Below, piece after piece: positions 1 through 9,369 of a DNA stretch of 64,000 nucleotides. Under the pieces are notes generated by a model. It was not told where the DNA came from. It saw only the letters and a list, made by a program, of their open reading frames with translations, and made no database searches. This DNA is from Archangium sp. (GTDB lineage: Bacteria; Myxococcota; Myxococcia; Myxococcales; Myxococcaceae): contig JAUYRZ010000083.1 of NCBI GenBank assembly GCA_030695565.1, positions 1-64,000 on the forward strand, in the 5' to 3' direction. A program made the translations under genes and the position numbers. The stretch's first letter is position 1, and the number at the start of each line of letters is the position of its first letter.

Positions 1-1
1 C

Positions 2-133
2 GAGTACTTCGGTGTTCCGGCTGCTCTGTACACAGACCTGCTCTCAGCTCACTCCAAGGGCACGTTTGTCACCCGCTTTATCCGCGGCCACTTCCCGTTC
101 CGTCGGCTGGGGCAGCCAAGCGATCTGACGTAG
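2..133 (+). CDS. KTSC domain protein, C-terminal part (5' truncated by window edge)
   Basis: Reading frame 2 is open from the window edge to a TAG at 131-133 and gives about 43 residues. They contain 'YFGVPAALYTDLL', 'AHSKGTFV' and 'IRGHFPFRRLG', which match the KTSC domain (the lysyl-tRNA synthetase C-terminal-like module, also found alone in small bacterial and phage proteins). KTSC domains are thought to bind nucleic acid; the function of stand-alone copies is not known. The gene is convergent with the ATPase gene at 175. The ORF track missed it because its start lies outside the window. Confidence 0.75.
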   Translation, partial: EYFGVPAALYTDLLSAHSKGTFVTRFIRGHFPFRRLGQPSDLT

Positions 134-174
134 TAGTGCTAGGACCGCACGAAGGAGTTCGGGCCTGCGGTGCG

Positions 175-1902
175 TCAGGACTTCGATTGCTTGGCAAGGA
201 GCAAGACCGCCTCTACAAACTCGCGCAACTCCTTCACGAGCGGCGCAAGTTCTGTCTCGATAAGGGTGCGATCGAGCCCGGCCACGCAGTTAGCAATTTG
301 ACGCTTGTCCTTGAGCCGGTTCGATTGGAGTTTCTGTGCAGCAAGCTCGAATCTGGCTAGGCCTTTGACTTCAGACACGAGTTTGAGAATCTCACTTTTG
401 TTCCCATCGAATCCCATTGCGACGAGCACGGCATCGAATATGGGTAGCGTGAAGTAATCTTCGATATCGCCTTGGATGAGTTCGGCGTGATGTATTCTAT
501 TCTTGTCACAGTAGTCAGCGAATACTTCCCGTTCCTTGGGGGGGGCCGACCCTGTTTTGTCCAGCAGTACTCCGATGTCGCCGAAGGGCATGGCGCGACG
601 AAGCACGTCAAACACGCGCCGGTGTCCTTTGACAATGTTTCCGTCACCCTCAAGATGCTCGACCGCGAAGAAGCCTGCTTCCGGACTGAGTTCTCGTATC
701 CAATCCAGAATCATTGAGAAGATGACAACGTCGGTTTCCCCCTCGCAAACGATGACGCCTGAGTGACCAACGAGTCGCGAGGGTTCGGTGCCAAGCTCGC
801 GGAGTGCACTCCAAATTGCGCGAGCATCTTCGATGCCCTTTACGATGCTTTTGGGAGGTTCGCGGCGGACGAAGTAGCGGCCGCCTACGATAGGGCTGTT
901 GATTATCCCTTCGTCATGAGTGGCGACATAAACCGACTTTGCGTGTTCTTGTGCTTCGCGGTTTAGAAATGCAATTAGACGTTGTTGCGTCCTTCCGTGG
1001 AGTCGGAGACCGGGTTCGTCCAGTAGCAAATCCTCGTGCGGGTGCGAAACCGCATTTGCGATCAGCAGGACAAGGTCGCGCAGACCGTCGCCGCAGGCCC
1101 CTATCTCTCTGCCCGCGCCCTTCTCGTTTGGTTCGCGGATGTACAGCGTCCGTTCCAAGGGATTGGAGTCTCCTTGGTATGTCTCAAAGTCAAGCCCCTC
1201 TGTAATATCAGTGAAGGCGTGTCGAATTTGCGTGTATGTGCTGCGCGACTTGGTTGAGGTGTTGAGGTTCTCTAAATATGTAATCGCATTTTGAAGGTCA
1301 TCGATAGAGCCCTTGTTGGTTAGGTTAGAGAGCGCGGAGAAATGTCGATTTGTTTGGACAATTCTAACTCGTCTAATCGCGAAGTCTGCTGTTAGTGGCC
1401 CGCTATTGAAGCCGATTTGTGACATCGCTGTCGCGAGTTCGGGGCTGTCGGCTTCGTACGCGATATTTGACCCGTCACGATCCCAGGTGAACGTTATCGA
1501 TAGTCGGGCGGCGTTGTCCCAGCCATGGTTGTTCTGGTTGTATCGTCCATGGACCAATTCCATCAGGTTCGGCACGAGAGAGTCGAGTGTGGTCAGGGGG
1601 ACCGATTCCGATACTCGAGCTTTGCCCAACGCGTGGAGGAGTCTCGTTTTTCCGCTGTTGTTGGGTCCGGCAATTACGTGAACCCCAGGAGAAGCGGTCA
1701 AGGCCGCCTTGAGGTCAAACTGCGCTTCATCGTGAAGGCGAAAGTGTTTCCCGTGAGCGAGCACTTGGTGGGTCCCTTGGCTTTGTTTTCCTGTTGCTGT
1801 GGTGCGCTTGGTCTGACCTCGGATCAAGCCATGGAGGCGTAACGCCTGCATCTCTTTTGTCGCGCGCGCTAACTCAGGGAATGCCAGTGACGGCGAACTC
1901 AC
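175..1902 (-). CDS. OLD-like AAA ATPase with TOPRIM nuclease domain
   Basis: 575 aa. An ABC/SMC-type ATPase core has Walker A 'GPNNSGKT' near residue 80, a Walker B 'DLLLDEPG' near 290 and a switch His in 'VATHDEG'. It is followed by a TOPRIM-like domain with 'CEGETD' near 390, 'LLDKTG' and 'GDIEDYF'. This order is that of the OLD (overcoming lysogenization defect) family of nucleases, whose members include GajA and other phage-defence effectors. No UvrD/GajB-type helicase is next to it, so a class 1 (solitary) OLD is the simplest reading. The second acidic residue of the TOPRIM DxD motif is not obvious. Base composition is clearly less GC-rich than the neighbours, suggesting horizontal transfer. 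The first ~46 residues look unlike an OLD N-terminus; a GTG at 1764 would give a more typical 529-aa protein. Confidence 0.8.
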   Translation of the reverse strand: MSSPSLAFPELARATKEMQALRLHGLIRGQTKRTTATGKQSQGTHQVLAHGKHFRLHDEAQFDLKAALTASPGVHVIAGPNNSGKTRLLHALGKARVSESVPLTTLDSLVPNLMELVHGRYNQNNHGWDNAARLSITFTWDRDGSNIAYEADSPELATAMSQIGFNSGPLTADFAIRRVRIVQTNRHFSALSNLTNKGSIDDLQNAITYLENLNTSTKSRSTYTQIRHAFTDITEGLDFETYQGDSNPLERTLYIREPNEKGAGREIGACGDGLRDLVLLIANAVSHPHEDLLLDEPGLRLHGRTQQRLIAFLNREAQEHAKSVYVATHDEGIINSPIVGGRYFVRREPPKSIVKGIEDARAIWSALRELGTEPSRLVGHSGVIVCEGETDVVIFSMILDWIRELSPEAGFFAVEHLEGDGNIVKGHRRVFDVLRRAMPFGDIGVLLDKTGSAPPKEREVFADYCDKNRIHHAELIQGDIEDYFTLPIFDAVLVAMGFDGNKSEILKLVSEVKGLARFELAAQKLQSNRLKDKRQIANCVAGLDRTLIETELAPLVKELREFVEAVLLLAKQSKS

Positions 1903-2180
1903 CTTGTCGCTGGTCTACGACTCGATTCCGGAGGTGAGTCTGGTGAGCGACGTGATGGTCGCGACCGGCGCGGGCGTCGAGACGGTCCTCGAAACGCCGT
2001 CAGGAAGGACCCATCAGGTCACCAGCTCCTCTTCCTCCGAGTCGAGCCCGTCGACCCAAAATCACGTGGTCAGGTGGCTTCATCAGGCCGCACCGGCGCT
2101 GGCCGCCTTGCACTCGAAATGGCGCCTCGTGCGAGTCGAGGTCGAGGCGAGCTGGGTGTGAACACGTTAGCGTCACGCCA
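1903..2180. other. Intergenic stretch with an unassigned 85-codon ORF
   Basis: This 278-nt gap lies between the divergent OLD-like and PilZ genes. GC is back to chromosomal level. The plus-strand ORF at 1904-2161 has plausible codon composition in its first 35 codons ('SIPEVSLVSDVMVATGAG'). It then becomes Ser-rich, has no recognisable domain and sits in a different frame from the PilZ gene. It may be the remnant of a gene interrupted when the low-GC island arrived, or chance coding. Confidence 0.4.
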
Positions 2181-2915
2181 ATGGCCGCACTCGCGCTGCA
2201 GGTGTCGTGGGCTTCACCTGACGAGTATCTGACCGCGTTCAACGCTGAGATTTCACGCGGCGGGTTGTTGGTGCGAGGTGCGTCACTGGTGGGCGTGCAG
2301 GCGGGCGCCGAGGTGGTGTTGTCGGCCAGCGTCACCGGCGGTGGCTCGGCGCAGGTCTCGGCGCGCGTGGCGGCCGTCGTTCCAGGCGTGGGCGTAGCGG
2401 TGATGTTCACGGGCGGTGTGCCGGAGGAGCTCAAGATTCTGGGCAGCCCGGTGCTCGAGGCCGAAGTGCTCCTGATGGAAGAAGAAGAGGAGGACGAAGA
2501 AGAAGTGAAAGGCCCGCCCGGCCCACTCTCGGAGCGGCTCAAGAAGATGACGGTGACCGAGAAGATGCAACTCGCGCTGACGGGCACTCGTGATGAACGC
2601 ATGGCCCTGTTTCGCGACACCAACAAGTCGCTGCACATCTTCGTGTTGAAGAACCCGCGCATCGGGCTGGATGAGATTCAAGGCGCTGCCAAGTCGCCGA
2701 ATGTCTCGCCCGACGCGCTCAAGATGATCGCGGAACATCGTGAGTGGGGCAGCAACGCCATCGTGGCGGCGTCGCTGGTGCGGAACCCGAAGACGCCGAT
2801 GCCGCTCGCGATGCGGATGCTCGAGAAGGTGCCGATGAGTGAGCTCAAAGCCATCGCCAAAGGCGGCGCTCGCGACCAGCTGGTGCACGCGGCCCGGAAG
2901 AAGCTTGCGGGGTGA
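2181..2915 (+). CDS. PilZ domain protein with HEAT-like C-terminal region
   Basis: 244 aa. Residues ~8-95 read as a PilZ-type beta barrel ('DEYLTAFNAEISRGGLLVRG' is the usual start of the fold), the class of domain that often binds cyclic di-GMP. The canonical RxxxR signature before the barrel is not visible, so ligand binding is uncertain. An acidic linker (EEEEEDEEE) near residue 100 leads to a helical region of ~120 residues with 'LFRDTNKSLH..VLKNPRI' and 'LVRNPKTPMPLAMRMLEKV'. These are short HEAT/DUF2336-like repeats often joined to PilZ in myxobacteria. Role in motility or signalling is inferred only from the family. A palindromic repeat follows the stop codon. Confidence 0.7.
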   Translation: MAALALQVSWASPDEYLTAFNAEISRGGLLVRGASLVGVQAGAEVVLSASVTGGGSAQVSARVAAVVPGVGVAVMFTGGVPEELKILGSPVLEAEVLLMEEEEEDEEEVKGPPGPLSERLKKMTVTEKMQLALTGTRDERMALFRDTNKSLHIFVLKNPRIGLDEIQGAAKSPNVSPDALKMIAEHREWGSNAIVAASLVRNPKTPMPLAMRMLEKVPMSELKAIAKGGARDQLVHAARKKLAG

Positions 2916-2920
2916 CCCGG

Positions 2921-2982
2921 CCCTCACCCCAACCACCCCAACCCTCTCCCCCCTCAGCCCCCCCTCAGGGGGAGAGGGAGCA
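2921..2982. repeat. Palindromic intergenic repeat, GGGAGAGGG family, copy 1
   Basis: 'CCCTCACCCC' is followed by an 11-bp stem CCCTCTCCCCC (2942-2952) pairing with GGGGGAGAGGG (2968-2978), then AGCAC. Other copies lie at 8337, 10313, 15362 and 58279, with a half copy near 20970. It sits between the PilZ and ABC-F genes and could act as a terminator or mRNA stabiliser. No U-tract follows the stem. Confidence 0.8.
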
Positions 2983-3021
2983 CAGGAGACAGAGGGGTCC
3001 CGAGGGGATACAGGCTGACGG

Positions 3022-4725
<1,704 letters not shown>

Positions 4726-4854
4726 TCAGCTCGCGATGGCGCCCGAGGGCGTGGTGCTGCGCTCGAAAAGCGCGAGCACTTCGTCTTCCGGGAACGCACT
4801 GGTCGGGAGCGTCGCCCCGGCGCGTACAACATCGCCATTCGCGCCCACAGCCAG
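4726..4854 (-). pseudogene. Peroxiredoxin-like C-terminal fragment
   Basis: The minus strand encodes 'ATLPTSAFPEDEVLALFERS' and then a TGA at 4726-4728. This is nearly identical to the last ~30 residues of the intact gene at 6833-7306. Only ~42 codons are open before an in-frame stop, and there is no thioredoxin fold or active-site Cys, so this is a broken copy created by the duplication. Confidence 0.8.
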
Positions 4855-5454
4855 TCAACCCCGTCGTTGGCGTCGGAGTCGCCGCTGAGTGTCGAGGTCG
4901 TACTCCGGTCGACGAGGTTTGGGCTCGCGGACCTGCTCGCGGTGACGCCGGCGAGCAGTCAACCGATGCGCCTGGTCGCGGAAGACGACCCGACGGCCGG
5001 GCTGCCCGGCCTCGTGGTGACGTTCACGCTCGCGGTGCCAGGAGCCGTGCAAAGGCGGCGTCGCAAAACGCGCGGTACTGCTGCTGCGCAACGGTCAGCA
5101 CGTCGAGCGCAGAAGGCGTCTGACCCGGCGGAAGAAGAGGCTCGACGTAAATGAGCTTCTTCGAAGGGCCCATCAGGTCGTGAAGAAGAAACCCAAGGTC
5201 GAACAGGGGCAGCGCCAGGCGATCGGTGGCGGCGCGCTCACCACCTGGAAGCGCACCGCCATGGGGAGGCTCAGCGTCCACTGCCGATGCGCGACGCGCG
5301 GGAGCCCCGGTTCAGTGCAGCGACCCGCTCGGCCCCCATCTCGCGAGGTTGCGCTGTTTTGCCGCGTGCTACTGGGGGTGCCCATGCGAGTTGTCGCGCT
5401 CCGAGGTCACCGATGCCAATGAGAGCTCAGGCGAATACGACCAGAAGGCAAGGC
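4855..5454. other. 600-nt stretch without a confident gene; possible gene debris
   Basis: Two ORFs have somewhat protein-like composition but no recognised family. A plus-strand ORF at ~4830-5154 contains 'YNIAIRAHSQS' and 'LPGLVVTFTLAVPGA', like the edge strands of an Ig-like beta sandwich. A minus-strand ORF at 5024-5281 contains 'LPLFDLGFLLHDLMGPSK' and 'LTVAQQQYRAFCDAAFA'. They overlap, so both cannot be intact genes. The stretch lies just inside the duplicated boundary and is best read as remnants carried with, or damaged by, the insertion. Confidence 0.45.
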
Positions 5455-6543
5455 ATGACCGGCGAGGGTGGGTGCACTCGTATCTGGCGGGACGAGCGCT
5501 TCGAGGTGCTCGCCTTCGACGACGGTGAGCACCTCGTGCAGCGCGCGAGCGATGGAGCAATCATTGCCCTCGGCTCCGCGGAGGACCGGGTGTTGGTCGA
5601 GGGCGCCGGGCCGGGGCTCAGGCTCGCAGCCGCGGGCGGTGGACGCCTGCTCGTCCATGAGGGTGGCGTGCTCCGCCTGCTCGGAAGGGCTGGCCTCAGA
5701 GAGCTCCGGCGAATCACGCTCGGCGGGCAGTTGGGCGCTGCCCGCCTCGTCACCGGTGGTGTGTTCTTCGTGCAGCGACTCAATGACGAAGCCTCTGAGT
5801 ACATCTGGTCGCCCGACGAGGGCCGGCAAGAGTCGTTCGGCCAGACGAGCACCATATCGCAGGGGTGCTACCCGGCGCTGGCGGCGGACGGGCGTCACCT
5901 CGCGTGGTTCGTCTGTCGACAGGAACGGGACTTGAAGTCGGCGATGCGCTTCGACGACGGCCGGAGCGTCGCGCAGGACTCGCTCGGCGTGCCGGAGCTG
6001 GACCTCGCTCGGCTTGATCTGGACTCGGGCCGGCTGGTGGTGACCGAGCTGCCCGCGCCGGTGCGCTCGCTCGCGTTGAGCGGCGGTCGCACCTGGCTCT
6101 TGCTGCACAGGTCAGCGGCGTCGGTGCTCATCGGACTCTGGGACGGGGGAGACGTGAAGTACCAGGACCTGCCCGCCGCGCTTGGCGAACTCACCGTCGT
6201 CGGCGCGCATGCCTTCGCCCTTCAGCCGCGGATCGATGACAAACCCGCAATGCTCTGGCGCATCGCGCTGGATACGGGCCGCGCCGAGCCCGTCGCCTCG
6301 GCCCGCGAAGGCCACCTCTTCAATCTCATCGCTGGCGGCTGCGCTGTTCACTGGCTCGAAGGGCAGCACGAGTCGAGCCTTCTGATGGCGAGCATCTTCG
6401 GTGGCGCGACCGGGCCCGCTGGCAGCGCCGTGTGCACGCTGCCCCTCGGTCCCGCCCCGGAGCAGCTTGCCGTGAAGAAGAAGGCCACGAAGAAGCTGAA
6501 CCTGCGCGCTCCGAAGAAGGCCGGCTCCAAACGCCGGAAGTAG
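5455..6543 (+). CDS. Hypothetical beta-propeller-like protein with basic tail
   Basis: The ORF track starts at 5287, but the first 56 codons have no conserved character. An ATG at 5455 preceded by 'AGAAGGCAAGGC' is a better start and gives 362 aa. The sequence is a run of short strands with repeated 'GGxLLV', 'GGVFFV' and 'ADGRHLAWFV' patterns, as in WD/TolB-type propellers that read out numeric values. No enzyme motif is seen. The end is Lys/Arg-rich ('KKKATKKLNLRAPKKAG'), as in many cytoplasmic myxobacterial proteins. No signal peptide is evident. It is the only full-length gene on the segment between the two duplicated boundaries. Function unknown. Confidence 0.65.
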   Translation: MTGEGGCTRIWRDERFEVLAFDDGEHLVQRASDGAIIALGSAEDRVLVEGAGPGLRLAAAGGGRLLVHEGGVLRLLGRAGLRELRRITLGGQLGAARLVTGGVFFVQRLNDEASEYIWSPDEGRQESFGQTSTISQGCYPALAADGRHLAWFVCRQERDLKSAMRFDDGRSVAQDSLGVPELDLARLDLDSGRLVVTELPAPVRSLALSGGRTWLLLHRSAASVLIGLWDGGDVKYQDLPAALGELTVVGAHAFALQPRIDDKPAMLWRIALDTGRAEPVASAREGHLFNLIAGGCAVHWLEGQHESSLLMASIFGGATGPAGSAVCTLPLGPAPEQLAVKKKATKKLNLRAPKKAGSKRRK

Positions 6544-6619
6544 TCGAAGCGACAGGTTCGCTTCGGGTTCGGCCCCGGCGCCGCGTGACCGGAGAGCACC
6601 GGTTCACGCAGTCCCCTCG

Positions 6620-6832
6620 ATGGCGAAGACGAGCTCGATCAGGCGGCCCTCTTCCCGGTCGAGCAGCTGCCCCTCGAGCCCAAATGACGAAACAAGAGGC
6701 CCTTGGCGACCGTCGCCCTCGCCGCGATCGCATTGGTGGATGCGCTCTCGTGTCGCGGCGTTGGTACCGGGCGATCGCACGCTCGAAGAGCCGAAGAACA
6801 AGCAGAAGAACAAGCAGAAGCAGCCGCGCTGA
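6620..6832 (+). pseudogene. ABC-F tail fragment preceding the peroxiredoxin gene
   Basis: The last ~15 codons of this frame read 'EEPKNKQKNKQKQPR' and stop at 6832. They mirror the 3' end of the ABC-F gene ('SSPKTKQKQPR', stop 4725) with a small internal repeat expansion. The upstream part of the ORF shows no protein-like pattern. It is read as the displaced 3' tip of an ABC-F gene, not a functional gene. The 6544-6619 gap before it contains nothing recognisable. Confidence 0.55.
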
Positions 6833-6925
6833 TCAGCCGGTGATGGCGCCCGGATGCGTGGTGCTGCGCTCGAACAGCGCGAGCACTTCGTCTTCGGGGA
6901 ACGCGCTGGTCGGGAGCGTCGCCCT
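6790..6925. repeat. Direct duplication, copy B (ABC-F tail plus peroxiredoxin 3' end)
   Basis: Counterpart of copy A at 4695-4825. Here the peroxiredoxin gene is intact, whereas in copy A the ABC-F gene is intact. The ancestral order was therefore probably ABC-F followed directly by convergent peroxiredoxin, with the ~2 kb between now separating them. Confidence 0.85.
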
Positions 6926-7306
6926 GACCAGCACCACCACGTTGCCCTGGCCGTCGGTCACCACCGTGCCTGACTGCTGGACGATTCCGAAGAGCACCTT
7001 GCTCAGCCCCACGTCGTTGTGTGCTTCGCTGCCCGACACGACGGGGAAAGGCGTCTTCAGACTCGACGCGACCTCCGCGGCGCCGGCTGCATCGGGCACC
7101 ACGATGGCGACCGTGAAGCCCGCTGCTTCGGCCTGCGACGCGAACTGCACCAGTCGCTTCACGTGGGCGCGGCACACGGCGCAGTTGGCGGCTCGCATGA
7201 AGTAGAGCAGCGCACCGCTGCGACCCGGAGTGACCCGGAAGGGAGACCCTCGGTACGCGAGCGTGAGCTTCGGCAGGGAGTCACCGGTTTTGATGAGGTT
7301 GGGCAT
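6833..7306 (-). CDS. Peroxiredoxin-like (AhpC/TSA redoxin) protein
   Basis: 157 aa, the usual size for a single-domain redoxin. The pattern 'YFMRAANCAVCRAHVKRL' near residue 37 places a CxxC at the position of the thioredoxin/peroxiredoxin active site. 'VVVTDGQGNVV' and 'FPEDEVLALFE' match the C-terminal half of the fold. It probably reduces peroxides or thiols in the cytoplasm; there is no signal peptide. It is convergent with the ABC-F tail fragment and its last 30 codons are duplicated at 4726. The SDR gene is divergent 91 nt upstream. Confidence 0.75.
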   Translation of the reverse strand: MPNLIKTGDSLPKLTLAYRGSPFRVTPGRSGALLYFMRAANCAVCRAHVKRLVQFASQAEAAGFTVAIVVPDAAGAAEVASSLKTPFPVVSGSEAHNDVGLSKVLFGIVQQSGTVVTDGQGNVVVLVRATLPTSAFPEDEVLALFERSTTHPGAITG

Positions 7307-7397
7307 GGGGGCCGAAGTTAACGCCGGGCCTCCAGTACTTCACGTCGTACACAGTTCTTAACGGCGCGACCCATCGGTCGAACGCTATCCCTGCGAC

Positions 7398-8303
7398 ATG
7401 AGCGAACGACTCGGCGCGAAGACCACCGCACAGCAGGCACTTCAGGGGCAGTCGCTTTTCGGCAAGCAGGCGATCGTCACCGGCGCCTCTTCGGGCCTGG
7501 GCATCGAGACCACCCGCGTGCTCGCGCTCGCCGGCGCCGATGTGGTGATGGCCGTGCGCAACATGAAGGCGGGTGAAGAAGTCGCCACCACGCTGCGCGC
7601 GAGTCTCCCCGCGGGGAGCGGCAAGCTCGAGGTCAAGCCGCTCGACCTGACGGATCTCGCGTCGGTGCGCCGCTTCAGCGACGAGTGGATCGCCAGTGGT
7701 CGCGCGCTCCACCTGCTCATCAACAACGCGGGCGTGATGGCCACGCCTGAGGGCAAGACCGTGCAGGGCTTCGAGCTGCAGCTGGGCACGAACCATCTGG
7801 GTCACTTCGCGCTGACCACGGGGCTGCTGCCCGCGCTCGAACGCTCCGCCCCGGCGCGCATCGTGGTGGTGTCGAGTGGTTTGCACACGCGCGGCAAGGG
7901 TGAACGGTTGCTCGCGACGCTGGAGGGCAAGCCGGTTCCGTACACGCCGTATGGTGCGTATGGCGATTCGAAGCTGGCCAACGTGTTGTTCGCGAAGGCG
8001 CTGGCCAAGCGGCTGCCCGCGGGGGTCGAGGTGTTCTCGCTGCACCCCGGGGTGATCCCCACGCCGTTGAGCCGCAGCATGGGCGCGATGGGCGCGGTGT
8101 TCCGCACGGTGGGCAAGCTCTTCATGAAGACGGTGGAGCAGGGCGCGGCGACCTCCATCTTCGCCGCGACCGCACCTCAGCTTGCGGGGCAGTCGGGCGC
8201 GTATCTGGCGGACTGCCGCGTGGCTCAGCCCACGAAGGAAGCGCTCGATCCGTCGTTGATCGACAAGGTGTGGGCTCAGAGCGAGAAGGCCATCAGGGCT
8301 TGA
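7398..8303 (+). CDS. Short-chain dehydrogenase/reductase (SDR)
   Basis: 301 aa, classical SDR of the retinol-dehydrogenase/WWOX-like type. It has the NAD(P)-binding glycine motif 'TGASSGLG' near residue 29, 'NNAG' near 110, catalytic Ser in 'VVVSSG' and the YxxxK pair in 'YGDSK' near residue 190. 'AVRN' after the second strand suggests NADP preference. The substrate cannot be told from sequence. ATG start at 7398. It ends just before a palindromic repeat and is convergent with a LysR gene. Confidence 0.9.
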   Translation: MSERLGAKTTAQQALQGQSLFGKQAIVTGASSGLGIETTRVLALAGADVVMAVRNMKAGEEVATTLRASLPAGSGKLEVKPLDLTDLASVRRFSDEWIASGRALHLLINNAGVMATPEGKTVQGFELQLGTNHLGHFALTTGLLPALERSAPARIVVVSSGLHTRGKGERLLATLEGKPVPYTPYGAYGDSKLANVLFAKALAKRLPAGVEVFSLHPGVIPTPLSRSMGAMGAVFRTVGKLFMKTVEQGAATSIFAATAPQLAGQSGAYLADCRVAQPTKEALDPSLIDKVWAQSEKAIRA

Positions 8304-8336
8304 GCCTCGGGGGCCATCTCTGTCGCCCAGCACAGC

Positions 8337-8380
8337 CCCTCACCCCGACCCTCTCCCCGCTTTCGCAGGGAGAGGGAGCA
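8337..8380. repeat. Palindromic repeat, GGGAGAGGG family, copy 2 (overlaps the lysR 3' end)
   Basis: 'CCCTCACCCCGA' is followed by CCCTCTCCC (8349-8357), a short loop, GGGAGAGGG (8368-8376) and AGCA. Read on the minus strand it encodes the last residues of the LysR protein ('LPAKAGRGSG') and its TGA stop codon. Confidence 0.85.
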
Positions 8381-9296
8381 CGGCGTTGGCGGCGGCGAGC
8401 ACCGCCTCACGCAGCCAACGATGCGCTGGTTGTTGCTGACGATGCGGGTGCCACATCTGCTGAACCCGCAACGGCTCGTGGGCCAGGTGAACCGGCGCCA
8501 GTTGAATGGGAAACGCTTCGGCGAAGCGGCGCGCGACTCGTTCGGGAAGTGCGGCGATGAGATCCGTGCTCGCCAGCACCCAGGGCGCCACCAGGTAGTG
8601 CGGCGTGTAGAGCACCACGTTGCGCTTCAACTTCGCCCTGCGATCGAAGCTGCCTTCCGTGCCACCGCGCGGCGCGACGTGCAGCTGGGGCAGTGAGAGG
8701 TCAAGCCGCTCCGGGTGACGCAAGGCCGGGTGGCGCTTCCGGCCCGCCAGCACAAAGTGTTCCTTCACCAGCACCTGCCTCTTGAGCCCCCGCGGCGCGC
8801 GATCGCCCGGAGCGAGATCGAACACGCCGATGACCAGATCGAGCTCACCCGATTCCAGCTCGGTGCTCGGGAAGTCGCGCGGCAACGGCACCACGCGCAG
8901 CTTGAGGCCCGCATAGCGCCTCAGCTCCATCGCCAGCTGCGGCAACACGATCAACTGCGCGTGGTCGCTCGCCGCGATCACGAAGGTCTGCTGCGCCGTC
9001 GCCGGAGAAAACGGTGCGGGCGGGTTGAGCGCTTCCTGCAGTTGGCGCAGCGCGAGGGTGAGCGGCCCTCGCAGCTCGAGCGCACGCGCCGTGGGCACCA
9101 TGCCGGTCTTGCCCCTCACGAAGAGTGGATCCTCCAGCGCGTCACGAAGCCTCGCCAACGCATTGCTCGTCGCCGGCTGGGAGAGCCGTAGCCGGGCCGC
9201 GGCCTTGCCGACGCTCTGCTCCAGGAACAACGCATCGAGCACGCGCAGCAGGTTCAAGTCGAAGTTCGCCAGATTCATCTGGTGAATCTTCATCAT
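8340..9296 (-). CDS. LysR-family transcriptional regulator
   Basis: 318 aa from the ATG at 9296; the ORF track extends 64 codons further without homology. The N-terminal winged HTH is clear: 'FDLNLLRVLDALFLEQSVGKAAARLRLSQPATSNALARLRD'-type organisation with recognition helix 'QPATSNALARL'. An effector-binding domain follows ('LDLVIGVFDLAPG'), of the NodD/PcpR-like subgroup. A GGAG lies just upstream of two consecutive ATGs (9296 and 9293). It is divergent from the MBL hydrolase gene at 9370, a common arrangement for a LysR protein and its target. The final ~10 residues are encoded by a palindromic repeat. Confidence 0.9.
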   Translation of the reverse strand: MMKIHQMNLANFDLNLLRVLDALFLEQSVGKAAARLRLSQPATSNALARLRDALEDPLFVRGKTGMVPTARALELRGPLTLALRQLQEALNPPAPFSPATAQQTFVIAASDHAQLIVLPQLAMELRRYAGLKLRVVPLPRDFPSTELESGELDLVIGVFDLAPGDRAPRGLKRQVLVKEHFVLAGRKRHPALRHPERLDLSLPQLHVAPRGGTEGSFDRRAKLKRNVVLYTPHYLVAPWVLASTDLIAALPERVARRFAEAFPIQLAPVHLAHEPLRVQQMWHPHRQQQPAHRWLREAVLAAANAVLPLPAKAGRGSG

Positions 9297-9369
9297 CTCC
9301 ACATCGGTGCGGTCAATGGGCGCTTTCAGGTGCACCTTCAGGTTCAGTTCAACCGACACGAGGCCCGCC

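Noticed and set aside
1904-2161. 85-aa ORF as a real gene
   Set aside because: Second half is Ser-rich with no domain and the frame is not continuous with the PilZ gene; kept only as an intergenic note.
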